In this document: piece after piece, positions 1-8,725 of the stretch
Layout of the letters: each line of letters opens with the position of its first letter
Position numbering within the stretch: position 1 is the stretch's first letter
From: Variovorax paradoxus
GTDB lineage: Bacteria > Pseudomonadota > Gammaproteobacteria > Burkholderiales > Burkholderiaceae_C
DNA: 64,000 nt
Direction of reading: 5' to 3'
Assembly: GCF_018614955.1 (NCBI RefSeq)
Contig: NZ_JAGGNV010000014.1
Coordinates: 124,001-188,000 of the forward strand
Position numbers and translations under genes: made by a program
The notes under the pieces: generated by a model
Told to the model about the DNA's origin: nothing
Seen by the model: only the letters and a program-made list of their open reading frames with translations
Databases searched by the model: none

Positions 1-733
1 CCGTGGCGGTGCTTTCGGGCTTCGGCTTGCGCATGGCAACCCACTTTCCGATGGCCAGTACCAGCAGCGCGCCACCGATACCGGCAATGTAGCGCACCGT
101 GTCGGTCTGCGGCAGCTTCGGCACCCAGGTCCAGGCGGCGGGATTGCTGACGGCCGGGTCGGTCACGGCCATCGTGCCGGCGATCCAGCCCAGCAGCATG
201 CCGCCCAGCGTGATGATGATCGGGAATCGGTCCATCAGCTTGATGACCAGCTGGCTGCCCCACACGATGATCGGGATGCTCACCAGCAGGCCGAAGATCA
301 CGAGCGGCATCTGGTGGCCCTGGCCCGCACCCTGAGCGGCGCCGGCGATCGCGATCACGTTGTCCACGCTCATCACCAGGTCGGCCACGATCACGGTCTT
401 GACGGCGGCCCACAGCTTGTCGCTGGCGGCGATGCTGCTGTGCGCGTCGTCATGGTCGGGCGCGAGCAGCTTGACGCCGATCCACACCAAGAGCAGGGCG
501 CCGACCACCTTCAGGAAGGGGATCGCGAGCAGCGTGAGCGCAAAGAAGATCAGGATCACGCGCAGCACGATGGCGCCGGCCGTGCCCCAGAGAATGCCCT
601 TGGTGCGCATCGCCGGCGGCAGCTTGCGGCAGGCCAGCGCGATCACGACGGCGTTGTCGCCACCGAGCAGGATGTCGATCATGATGATTTGACCGACGGC
701 GACCCAGAATTCGGGGGCCAGAAACTGTTCCAT
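1..733 (-). CDS. TerC/YjbE-family integral membrane metal transporter (3' end outside window)
   Basis: Reading from the ATG at 733, the protein is open through the left edge (244 codons visible), so the C-terminus is missing. It is a multi-spanning membrane protein of the TerC superfamily. The family's paired acidic motifs are visible: GGDNAVVIAL in the first segments and SVDNVIAIAG in the second half, separated by a hydrophilic DHDD stretch. Members such as Alx and the YjbE/MeeF group export manganese from the cytoplasm. An AGAGGA ribosome site sits 4 nt before the start. The gene lies about 115 nt downstream of a yybP-ykoY riboswitch, which strongly supports manganese export rather than tellurite resistance. 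The conserved aspartates are intact. The substrate is inferred from family and riboswitch, not shown by the sequence alone. Confidence 0.9.
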   Translation of the reverse strand, partial: MEQFLAPEFWVAVGQIIMIDILLGGDNAVVIALACRKLPPAMRTKGILWGTAGAIVLRVILIFFALTLLAIPFLKVVGALLLVWIGVKLLAPDHDDAHSSIAASDKLWAAVKTVIVADLVMSVDNVIAIAGAAQGAGQGHQMPLVIFGLLVSIPIIVWGSQLVIKLMDRFPIIITLGGMLLGWIAGTMAVTDPAVSNPAAWTWVPKLPQTDTVRYIAGIGGALLVLAIGKWVAMRKPKPESTAT

Positions 734-847
734 AAAGTCCTCTGTTCGTTTTGCTCTATCCCGAGCAGCTCGGATGAAGCGACTGAATGAGGACCGGGTG
801 GCCCCGGGAACTTGCAATCGCTTCGATCAAACCTGCACGGGTTCAAA

Positions 848-967
848 TCGAAGGTCTTGCTCGGCAGCGCGTGAGGCTGCCCGTCAGGCCGGAAGTGTTG
901 TGTGCTTCGTATTGACGACCTGGCGATATCCGCCTTCGGAAAGCGGACGGGAGCTACTCCCCTTCGT
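848..967 (-). ncRNA. yybP-ykoY (manganese) riboswitch upstream of the TerC gene
   Basis: On the minus strand the segment begins CGAAGGGGAGUAGC and ends GCAAGACCUUCG. CGAAGG and CCUUCG pair to form P1, and GGGGAGUAGC is the family's signature 5' strand. Between them lie a CGCC-rich hairpin (about 925-945) and a GGGCAGCC/GGCUGCC-like hairpin (about 860-885), as expected for the two docked arms that hold Mn2+. The family controls TerC, MntP and P-type ATPase genes, and this copy precedes a TerC gene in the same orientation. The remaining 115-nt leader to the ATG at 733 ends in the AGAGGA ribosome site and could be the expression platform. The gene-free stretch 734-1151 is otherwise explained only by the promoter at 975-1004; I see nothing else in it. 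Confidence 0.85.
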
Positions 968-974
968 AGCCCGA

Positions 975-1004
975 ATTAAAGCATCGAGACCCCCGGCGTG
1001 GCAA
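975..1004 (-). promoter_or_regulatory. Sigma-70-type promoter for the riboswitch-terC transcript
   Basis: On the minus strand TTGCCA (1004-999) and TTTAAT (980-975) are separated by 18 nt, both close to the consensus hexamers. Transcription would start around 967-969, exactly at the 5' edge of the manganese riboswitch, which supports both calls. Confidence 0.6.
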
Positions 1005-1151
1005 CCGGAATTTCCCCGCGCTTCAAAGAAAAAACGTCTGCATGCGGCATTGTTCGGCCATCTGGTGCTATGGATTTTGTAGCGTCGCATAACCTTCGAT
1101 CGCCTCGGGACTTTGCCGGACTATGATGCCCGCTCGCTTTTTTCCGACCTC

Positions 1152-1604
1152 ATGGCCGCCATCCACATCACCGACATCGAGGCCGCCATCAACTTCTGGC
1201 GCGAGCAGAAGCCTTCGCCCGATGGCATCACCCTCGCGCCCGAGCTGCGCGCGCTGGCCGAGGTCTACGCGCTGATGGTGTTTCACCACGAAGACGAGGT
1301 CGACGAGGTCGGCTTCCCCGCACAGGCCTGGGATGCCTGGCTGGCGTGGTACCTCAGCACGCCCGACACGCCGTGCATCGCCATCTGCTCCACCAGCCAG
1401 GGCGACGACGAGTGCAAGGGCTGCGGGCGCAGCTTCGACGAGGTGCAGCACTGGCCCGCCATGACCCCGGGCGAGAAGCGCTCGACCTGGCGCCGCATCA
1501 CGATGCAGGACAGCGCCTGGCGCTTCAACAAGTACGCCGAGCGGGCGCGCGAGGCCGAGCACGTCTGGCCCGACGACCCGGTTCCGGCCGACGCGCCGCG
1601 CTGA
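1152..1604 (+). CDS. DUF3717-DUF1289 small Fe-S/zinc-type protein
   Basis: 150 aa. The N-terminal half (about residues 3-55) matches DUF3717, with an AIHITDIEAAINFWRE core. The C-terminal half carries the DUF1289 cysteine signature: PCIAIC, then CKGCGRSFDE, and a downstream W with basic residues. DUF1289 proteins are described as probable Fe-S-binding proteins; the four cysteines (C-x3-C ... C-x2-C) are all present. The fusion is typical of Burkholderiales. The ATG at 1152 is the first in-frame Met before the conserved domain. A TTG at 1113 would add 13 residues, and neither start has a strong ribosome site. The role is unknown. It is followed 11 nt later by a second small metal-ribbon protein on the same strand. 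Confidence 0.8.
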   Translation: MAAIHITDIEAAINFWREQKPSPDGITLAPELRALAEVYALMVFHHEDEVDEVGFPAQAWDAWLAWYLSTPDTPCIAICSTSQGDDECKGCGRSFDEVQHWPAMTPGEKRSTWRRITMQDSAWRFNKYAERAREAEHVWPDDPVPADAPR

Positions 1605-1615
1605 AAGAAATTCCA

Positions 1616-1921
1616 GTGCGCCGCCTCGTGCAAGCCCCCAACCTGGCGATCGCCACGCTGTGGGTGCATGCGCTGCGCGAAGACGGGGTCGCGGCCTCGG
1701 TGCAACGCGAATACCTCGGCGCGGTGGCCGGGCAGTTGCCGCCCGATCAATGCCTGCCCGAGATCTGGATCGAGGACGAATCCCAGTTCGCACTGGCCGA
1801 GCGCCTGCTCCACGAGCTGCAGCACCGGCCGCAGCGGCGCTGGCAGTGCAGCTGCGGCGAACTCATCGAAGGCGGATTCGAGCAGTGCTGGCAGTGCGGC
1901 GCGATGATGCCGCCCGCCTGA
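1616..1921 (+). CDS. DUF2007-family protein with C-terminal zinc ribbon
   Basis: 101 aa, starting at a GTG preceded by GAAAG. Residues about 2-70 match the DUF2007 'putative signal transducing protein' fold: opening RLVQAPNLAIATLW, then a G-V-A-A-S-V segment and an IWIEDESQFALAERLL helix. The last 25 residues hold a compact zinc ribbon, CSC-x10-CWQC. Proteins of this type are small, cytosolic and functionally uncharacterised. The gene sits 11 nt after the DUF3717/DUF1289 gene, so the two probably form a transcription unit. It converges on yaeQ with a 12-nt gap, and no hairpin terminator is visible there. Confidence 0.75.
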   Translation: MRRLVQAPNLAIATLWVHALREDGVAASVQREYLGAVAGQLPPDQCLPEIWIEDESQFALAERLLHELQHRPQRRWQCSCGELIEGGFEQCWQCGAMMPPA

Positions 1922-1933
1922 ACCGACGCCCGC

Positions 1934-2493
1934 CTACTTCAGCCGCACGGGTTCGATGTCGATGCTGTGCGTGCCGTCGCCCAGCATCAGCGTGCCTTCC
2001 TGGATCGTGGCCTGCAGCTGCATGGAGCGCTGCGCGAGCGCGGCGAGTGACTGCGAGGCGGCCGTCGGCACGCGGAACACGCTGAGGTTCTGCGGCCGCG
2101 TGAGCTTGTTCTCGATGCCGCGCCACCAGATTTCGGCCGCGTGATTGAAGCAGTAGACGATGACTTCGTCCGCCTTGCCGCAGGCCTTGATGATCGGCTT
2201 GTCCTCGGGCTGCCCGACCTCGATCCAGAGCTTCACCTCGCCGGTGAAATCGCGCAGCCAGACGTCGGGCTCGTCGGGGTTGGACAGGCCGGCGCCGAAG
2301 GCCAGCGTGCCGTCGCCGTTGCACACGTCCTGCAGCTTGTAGGCGTTGAGCGCCAGCGCCACCAGCCGGATCATCATCCGCTCGTCGGTCTCACTGGGAT
2401 GGCGCGCGAGGGTCAGCGCGTGGTCGGCGTAGTAGCTGTGATCGATGTCGGCGACGGCGAGGTTCGCTTTGAAGATCGTCGATTTGAGCGCCA

Positions 2494-2494
<1 letters not shown>
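1934..2494 (-). CDS. yaeQ: YaeQ family protein
   Basis: 186 aa, the usual family length. The start MALKSTIFKANL and the conserved blocks ADHALTLARHPSETDERMM, DVWLRDFTGEVKLWIEVG and CGKADEVIVYCFN identify YaeQ, a PD-(D/E)XK-nuclease-fold protein. The family's D...E-x-G core is seen in EVKLWIEVG. No biochemical role is established; E. coli YaeQ was once linked to RfaH complementation. The ATG overlaps the purB stop as TGATG (1-nt overlap), so translation is coupled to purB. This arrangement fixes the start codon. Confidence 0.88.
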
Positions 2495-3882
<1,388 letters not shown>

Positions 3883-3903
3883 TTAGGTGGCGGCCCGCCG
3901 CAA

Positions 3904-4968
3904 TCAATTTGAGTTCTCAGCCGCCTCTCTGAAAAACGCGATCCGCTCGGCCGTGGCCGGATGCGAGGAGAAGGCCAGGCCGATGGTGTCGTCGTCGAGT
4001 CCGGCGCGTTTCTGCTCGCCGCGCCAGCGCTCGATGGCCTCGAAGAAGCCGATCATCGTGCGCGGCGAAATGCCCACGGCGCGCATCAGGCGCACCGATT
4101 CCGCGTCGGCTTCGCGTTCGGCATCGCGCGAGTAGCCCAGCGTGGCCAGCAGCACCGGTGCGCTGCCGATCAGCGTGCCGTAGTCGCCGAAGGCGACCGA
4201 CACGGCGAAACCGACCGCCGAGACCTGCACCAGTTGCCGCATCGCATGGCGCAGGCGCACATGGCCGAACTCGTGGCCCAGCACGCCGAGCACTGCCTCG
4301 TCGTTGCCGGGCATCAGCCGCACGAGTTCGTCGGTGAGGATGATGGTGCCGCCCGGCAGCGCCAGGGCGTTCGGCCCCAGCTGCTTGTCTCGGCCGCGCC
4401 GGAACTCGAGCTTCCAGGCCGGCGCGTCCTCCGGATGGGCCGTCTGCACCATCCGCGCGAAGGCGCGGCGGATGCGTTCCTGCTCGGCGGGCGGCAGGGC
4501 GCTGGGCTGCAGCAGCGACTGGTCGACCGAGACCAGCACCTCCTCACCGATCAAGGCGTCGACGCGAAGCGGCACCGCCGCGGTGACGCCGCGCGCCACC
4601 CAGGGCAGGCCCCACTGGTACATGGCCGCGGTGGCGGCCAGCAGCAGCACGAAGGCGATCGCGACGCCGCGCCAGTTCTGCTGGGCGCGCACCACCCAGC
4701 TGTCGGCGCGGCCTTGCTGTGCGGCCCATTCGTCCCAGGCCGCGACGTCGAGCGCCTGCACGCTGGCGCCCTGCGGCAATTGCGCGATGCGCCCGCCGTG
4801 CCGCGTGCGCTCGGGCCAGCGCACCTGGGCCAGCGGCACCGTGAGCGCCTCGAAGGCTTCGCCGGGCGCCGGGGCGATCGTCAGCAGGTCGCCCTGCACA
4901 TGCAGGCGCGCCGCGTACGGCCGGCTGCTGCGGCCGTCGAAGAAACGGGCGTCGAGCGCCGTGCTCAC
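3904..4968 (-). CDS. M48-family membrane metallopeptidase
   Basis: 354 aa. The zinc motif HEFGH lies near residue 229 in the context LGHEFGHVRLRHAM, with the third ligand in DAEREADAESVRLM, so the active site is complete. A hydrophobic segment around residues 97-117 (VAIAFVLLLAATAAMYQWG) anchors it, with the peptidase domain probably periplasmic. The N-terminal 90 residues resemble the DUF7092-type beta domain of BepA/LoiP-like relatives. The start is GTG at 4968, overlapping the stop of the DUF898 gene (GTGA), so the pair is translationally coupled. A DUF898 (YjgN) protein followed by an M48 peptidase is a recurrent proteobacterial arrangement; I infer a joint envelope function. The substrate is unknown. 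Confidence 0.9.
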   Translation of the reverse strand: MSTALDARFFDGRSSRPYAARLHVQGDLLTIAPAPGEAFEALTVPLAQVRWPERTRHGGRIAQLPQGASVQALDVAAWDEWAAQQGRADSWVVRAQQNWRGVAIAFVLLLAATAAMYQWGLPWVARGVTAAVPLRVDALIGEEVLVSVDQSLLQPSALPPAEQERIRRAFARMVQTAHPEDAPAWKLEFRRGRDKQLGPNALALPGGTIILTDELVRLMPGNDEAVLGVLGHEFGHVRLRHAMRQLVQVSAVGFAVSVAFGDYGTLIGSAPVLLATLGYSRDAEREADAESVRLMRAVGISPRTMIGFFEAIERWRGEQKRAGLDDDTIGLAFSSHPATAERIAFFREAAENSN

Positions 4969-6119
4969 ATCCCGATGTCCAGGCCGAACAGGTCGGCCGC
5001 CATGTCGCCCGCCGCGCCCGGGTCCTCGCGCCCCGCCGCCTGGCTGATCTGGTCCAGCCCGATGCGGGTCTGCAGTTCGATCGCCTCGATCTGCGCGCGC
5101 CGCGTGTTCACCACGGCGAAAGGCCAGTAGAGGCCGAGGGTCAGGAAGATCAGCAGGTAGTTCTTGCACTGCAGGCCCAGGTAGCGCTTGAGCAGCAGGC
5201 GGCTGTCGAAGCGCATCAGCTCGTTGCCGGTGGTCGACCACAGCAGGTTCTGCAGCCGCACCTGCAGATAGGACTTGGGCAGGATGTTGAACAGCAGGAT
5301 GCCGCCGAAGCCCAGCACCACGGCCAGCAGCACGAAGGCCGCGCCCATGCCGCTCTTGCGGCCGGCGAAGGCCAAGCCGCCGAATACGACGATGGCGATC
5401 ACGAAGGCCACGAAGCTCAGCGCAATCAGCTTGATGAAGATGCCGTAGAGCACGCCCACGTCGGCCTTGAGCCGGGTCTGCAGGCCGCCGATGGCGTAGT
5501 TGCCGTGCTGGTAGCGCTTCACGCGCCAGAGGAAGTAGGGCAGGCCCACCATGAAGGCCGTCATGCCGATGCCGATCACGCCGGCCGCGACCGCCGGCAG
5601 CGCCTGGGGCGCCTCGCCGCCGGTGCCGGCCATCGCGCCTGCGAGCGCCACCGGCAGCAGCGCGAGCGCGAGCGGCGGCAGCATGCAGGCATAGGCGCCG
5701 GCCGTGTCGCCGGCGAAGTGGAATCGCAGGCCGCGCCAGCTGGTGTTGGCGAGCCGGAAGCGCATCGCGGCACGGAACAGGGCCGGCCACAGCACGACGA
5801 AGGCCAGCGCCGCCACCAGCGCGGCCCAGCCGGAGAAATTGCTGCCCACCGAATAGGCGATCAGGAAGCCGGCGGCGATCAGCGTGCCGCGCAGCATCTT
5901 GACCGGCTCGCCGTGGAAGTCCAGCGCGTCGCCGCCGACCCAGGTGTTGCTGTAGAAGTACTTGAGCTTGCGGACCTTGGCCCAGGGCAGGTAGATGCCC
6001 AGGGTGACGACGATCAGCAGCAGGTTCACGATCCAGATGCGGAAGTACTCGCTGCCGCTGGCCGTGAACTCGATCGGATGGCGTTCCGCAGTCGCGTCGA
6101 CGGGCGCTTCGATGTCCAT
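4965..6119 (-). CDS. yjgN: YjgN/DUF898 multispanning membrane protein
   Basis: 384 aa. It starts with a cytosolic stretch followed by the DUF898 hallmark: IWIVNLLLIVVTLGIYLPWAK near residues 29-49, then RKLKYFYSNTWVGG. The motif recurs in the second half as NYLLIFLTLGLYWPFAVV, showing an internal duplication. I count about eight hydrophobic segments. E. coli YjgN is an inner-membrane protein of unknown function. The gene is the first of a coupled pair with the M48 peptidase, and is divergent from the GST gene across 106 bp. Its ATG at 6119 is the first Met ahead of the conserved N-terminal region. Confidence 0.88.
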   Translation of the reverse strand: MDIEAPVDATAERHPIEFTASGSEYFRIWIVNLLLIVVTLGIYLPWAKVRKLKYFYSNTWVGGDALDFHGEPVKMLRGTLIAAGFLIAYSVGSNFSGWAALVAALAFVVLWPALFRAAMRFRLANTSWRGLRFHFAGDTAGAYACMLPPLALALLPVALAGAMAGTGGEAPQALPAVAAGVIGIGMTAFMVGLPYFLWRVKRYQHGNYAIGGLQTRLKADVGVLYGIFIKLIALSFVAFVIAIVVFGGLAFAGRKSGMGAAFVLLAVVLGFGGILLFNILPKSYLQVRLQNLLWSTTGNELMRFDSRLLLKRYLGLQCKNYLLIFLTLGLYWPFAVVNTRRAQIEAIELQTRIGLDQISQAAGREDPGAAGDMAADLFGLDIGM

Positions 6120-6225
6120 GCTTTCCTACCTTCTCCCTCGTTGGTATGCAGCCGGATTCTGCACTGCGCGCGTTCACCTAGAATCAAAACGCTACAACGA
6201 CGACCCCGGAAGGGAGAGAGCCTGC

Positions 6226-6837
6226 ATGAAACTGATCGGATCCGCTGCCAGTCCCTATGTGCGCAAGGTGCGCGTGGTCATGGCCGAAAAGCGGCTCGAC
6301 TACCAGTTCGTGATCGAAGACGTCTGGTCTGAAGACACGACCATCGCCAGTTCCAATCCCCTGGGCAAGGTTCCCTGCCTGATCATGGACGGCAGCGAGG
6401 CGATGTTCGACTCGCGCGTGATCGTCGAGTACCTCGACACCCTCTCGCCGGTCGGCAAGCTGATCCCGCAGCAAAGCCGCGAGCGCGCCGAGGTGAAGAC
6501 CTGGGAAGCGCTGGCCGACGGCGTCATGGATGCCGGCGTGCTTTGGCGCCTCGAGGCGACCTGGGTCCGCCGGGCCGATGGCGAGCGCAGCCAGGCCTGG
6601 ATCGAGCGCCAGCGCGCCAAGGTCGAGGGCGGCATCCGCGCGATGGCCAAGGGCCTGGGCGACAAGCCCTTTTGCAGCGGCATCCACCTGAGTCTGTCGG
6701 ACATCGCGGTCGGCTGCGCGCTTGGCTGGGTCGGCTACCGCTTCCCCGAGATCGACTGGCGCGGCGAGCATTCGAACCTGGCCCGCTTGTACGACAAGCT
6801 GATGCTTCGGCCCAGTTTCGCCGACACCCAACCCTGA
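6226..6837 (+). CDS. Glutathione S-transferase family protein
   Basis: 203 aa, typical cytosolic GST length. The thioredoxin-fold N-terminal domain (1-78) starts MKLIGSAASPYVRKVRVVM, with the conserved serine/proline at residues 9-10. It includes NPLGKVPCLI and the glutathione gamma-glutamyl site DSRVIVEYLD. The helical C-terminal domain holds the LSLSDIAVGCALGWVGYR N-cap box. The gene resembles beta/GstA-like stress GSTs and YibF; the substrate cannot be read from sequence. GGGAGAG lies 9 nt before the ATG. The gene ends in a strong hairpin terminator and is probably monocistronic. Confidence 0.92.
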   Translation: MKLIGSAASPYVRKVRVVMAEKRLDYQFVIEDVWSEDTTIASSNPLGKVPCLIMDGSEAMFDSRVIVEYLDTLSPVGKLIPQQSRERAEVKTWEALADGVMDAGVLWRLEATWVRRADGERSQAWIERQRAKVEGGIRAMAKGLGDKPFCSGIHLSLSDIAVGCALGWVGYRFPEIDWRGEHSNLARLYDKLMLRPSFADTQP

Positions 6838-6843
6838 CAAAAG

Positions 6844-6869
6844 AAAAGGCGCCGCAAGGCGCCTTTTTT
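6844..6869 (+). terminator. Rho-independent terminator after the GST gene
   Basis: AAAAGGCGCC-GCAA-GGCGCCTTTTTT: a perfect 10-bp stem (including A-T base pairs) with a 4-nt loop and a T run, starting 7 nt after the GST stop. Because A and T tracts flank the stem, it could also work from the opposite strand for the glutathione peroxidase transcript ending at 7094. Confidence 0.9.
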
Positions 6870-6908
6870 CTTCGAATACAAAAATGCTGCGAGGCGCCCC
6901 GAAACGAA

Positions 6909-6929
6909 GGAGGGAGGGAGGGAGGAGGA
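6909..6929 (+). repeat. (GGGA)n purine tract
   Basis: A short run of GGAGGGAGGGAGGGAGGAGG in the 224-bp gap between the GST terminator and the glutathione peroxidase gene. Tandem GGG runs could fold as a G-quadruplex. No gene is seen in the gap. Confidence 0.7.
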
Positions 6930-7093
6930 GAAGAATCGCCTCGGGATTTCGACCGGACGGCAAGCGCCTGGAAGACCTCGCAACATGAAAATGGCCGGGC
7001 TTTCTGCGCCCGAGACCGGTATGAGCCCAGCCCGCGGGAGCCGGTTCCCGGGGCAGTGGTAAGCATTTGTGACGAAGCTGCGAAGGACGCGTC

Positions 7094-7681
7094 TCAGTTG
7101 GGATCGAGCTGCTTTTCCAGGTCGCGCACGAAGCCGCGATCGTCCGGCGAGGTCATGCTCGAATAGGACTCGACCACCTTGCCGTCGCGGCCGATCAGGT
7201 ACTTGTAGAAGTTCCACTTCGGCGTGGTGCCCGAGACTTGCGCCAGCTCCTTGAACAGCGGATTGGCGCCCGGGCCGCGAACGGAGGACTTGGCGAACAT
7301 CGGGAATTTCACGCCGAAGGTGCTTTCGCAGAACTCGGCAATCTCCTTGTTCGTGCCGGTCTCCTGCGAGAAGTCGTTGGAGGGGAAGCCCAGCACCACC
7401 AGTCCGCGCGAGCGGTATTTGCTGTCCAGCGCCTCCAGGCCCTTGTATTGCGGGGTGAAGCCGCAAAAGCTCGCCGTATTGACCACCAGCACCACCTTGC
7501 CCGCGTACTGGCACAGCGCCTGGGGTTTTTCGTCTTGCAGCCGCGGGAAGGTGTGTTGCAGGATGGGCGGGCAGCCGGCCGGGGCGCTCGCGGCCTGGGC
7601 GCTGGCGCTGGCCGGCAGTAGCAAGGCGGCCGCCGCGAGCGCCGGAAGAAGAAGCACTGGCCGTCGGATCGAGGTTCGCAT
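7094..7681 (-). CDS. Exported glutathione peroxidase family protein
   Basis: 195 aa. Residues 1-28 form a signal peptide (Arg-rich start, leucine/alanine core, ASASA-Q cleavage region), so the enzyme is predicted to be periplasmic. This is unusual for the family, since most bacterial members (BtuE type) are cytosolic. The peroxidatic cysteine is Cys73 in NTASFCGFTPQY, replacing selenocysteine. The second box reads FPSNDF where most members have FPCNQF, so the usual resolving Cys position is Ser here. The WNFYKYLIGRDG box completes the Cys-Gln-Trp-type active site. It reduces H2O2 or lipid hydroperoxides, most likely with thioredoxin-like donors. An in-frame ATG further upstream would place basic and polar residues before the signal and is rejected. 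Confidence 0.9.
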   Translation of the reverse strand: MRTSIRRPVLLLPALAAAALLLPASASAQAASAPAGCPPILQHTFPRLQDEKPQALCQYAGKVVLVVNTASFCGFTPQYKGLEALDSKYRSRGLVVLGFPSNDFSQETGTNKEIAEFCESTFGVKFPMFAKSSVRGPGANPLFKELAQVSGTTPKWNFYKYLIGRDGKVVESYSSMTSPDDRGFVRDLEKQLDPN

Positions 7682-7809
7682 GGCGATTTTCCGGTGTGAA
7701 ATGGGGTTGCATCCGCACCACGGCGGCGCGCGCACCCCCCATCATCGCGCGCTTGTCACGAGCGCGCCAAGGCAGCCGATTAAAATCCGCCGGCTTAAGA
7801 AAGACATTG

Positions 7810-8667
7810 ATGCTTTATCCGGAACTCTTCAGACAGCTCGAATCCGTCCGCTGGGACATGGACAAGGATATTCCGTGGCAGTCTTTTGACGCAAGCCGCC
7901 TGTCCGAAGAGCAGGCCCAGACCATCAAGATGAACGCGATCACGGAGTGGGCGGCGCTGCCGGCCACCGAGATGTTCCTGCGCGACAACCGGCATGACAG
8001 CGACTTCTCGGCTTTCATGTCGATCTGGTTCTTCGAGGAGCAGAAACACTCGCTGGTGCTGATGGAGTATCTGAAGCGCTTCAGCCCCCAGCATGCGCCC
8101 ACCGAGCAGGAACTGCACGACGTGCGTTTCGACTTCGACCCCGCGCCGCCGCTCGAAACCCTGATGCTGCACTTCTGCGGCGAGATCCGCCTGAATCACT
8201 GGTACCGCCGGGCGGCCGAGTGGCATACCGAGCCGGTCATCAAGCACATCTACACCACGCTGAGCCAGGACGAGGCCCGCCACGGCGGCGCCTACCTGCG
8301 CTACATGAAGCGCGCGATGGAGAAATTCGGCGACGAGGCGCGCGCCGCCTTCACCAAGGTCGGCGTGCTGATGGCCAGCGCGCGGCGCACCGCCCAGGCG
8401 CTGCATCCGACCAACCTGCACGTCAACAAGGCGCTGTTCCCGCGCGACACGATCCAGAGCCGCGTGCCCGATCCGGACTGGCTCGAGCACTGGCTGGACA
8501 AGCAGATCAAGTTCGATGCCGTGTGGGAGAACAAGGTCGGCGAGCGCATCCTGCACAACCTGAGCCTGTTGATGAACCGCAGCTTCAAGACCGTGCAGGA
8601 GCTGAACCGCTATCGCAAGGAACTGGCGGCCTCGCTGGGCCCCCAGCCGGCCTACCAGGGCGCCTGA
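7810..8667 (+). CDS. Ferritin-like/acyl-ACP desaturase-type diiron protein
   Basis: 285 aa. Two carboxylate/histidine sets of a ferritin-like four-helix bundle are visible: Glu46 in NAITEWAALP with EEQKH at 76-80, and a Glu in the LMLHFCGEIRLNHW helix with DEARH at about 154-158. This is the E...ExxH / E...ExxH pattern of soluble diiron enzymes and is closest to the stearoyl-ACP desaturase-like subgroup. The reaction is unknown; O2 activation for desaturation or oxidation of an acyl or aldehyde group is the family inference. No signal peptide is present, so it is cytosolic. It stands alone between a convergent-free gap and an ECF sigma gene 58 nt downstream. Confidence 0.8.
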   Translation: MLYPELFRQLESVRWDMDKDIPWQSFDASRLSEEQAQTIKMNAITEWAALPATEMFLRDNRHDSDFSAFMSIWFFEEQKHSLVLMEYLKRFSPQHAPTEQELHDVRFDFDPAPPLETLMLHFCGEIRLNHWYRRAAEWHTEPVIKHIYTTLSQDEARHGGAYLRYMKRAMEKFGDEARAAFTKVGVLMASARRTAQALHPTNLHVNKALFPRDTIQSRVPDPDWLEHWLDKQIKFDAVWENKVGERILHNLSLLMNRSFKTVQELNRYRKELAASLGPQPAYQGA

Positions 8668-8725
8668 GCCTGCGTTTCCTTCGGCGCCCGTCACAAAACG
8701 TGCGCCTCGTCCGTCTTGCTTGCAT

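Noticed and set aside
1113-1151. TTG start extending the DUF3717 protein by 13 residues
   Set aside because: No good ribosome site, and the extension lies outside the conserved domain. ATG 1152 is preferred, though not proven.
3961-5130. Long open frame antisense to the M48 peptidase and DUF898 genes
   Set aside because: It has the Arg/Ala/Gly-rich composition typical of antisense frames in GC-rich DNA, and the opposite strand encodes clear HEFGH peptidase and DUF898 motifs.
3904-6177. One continuous 757-codon frame covering both the DUF898 and M48 regions
   Set aside because: Its N-terminal half is an out-of-frame, Arg-rich translation of the DUF898 gene. The real M48 gene begins at the GTG at 4968 overlapping the DUF898 stop.
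6909-6929. GGGA tract considered as part of the dispersed repeat family
   Set aside because: It shares no CCCCCGAGGGGG or GGCGGCCC module with R1-R3; it is a simple purine repeat.
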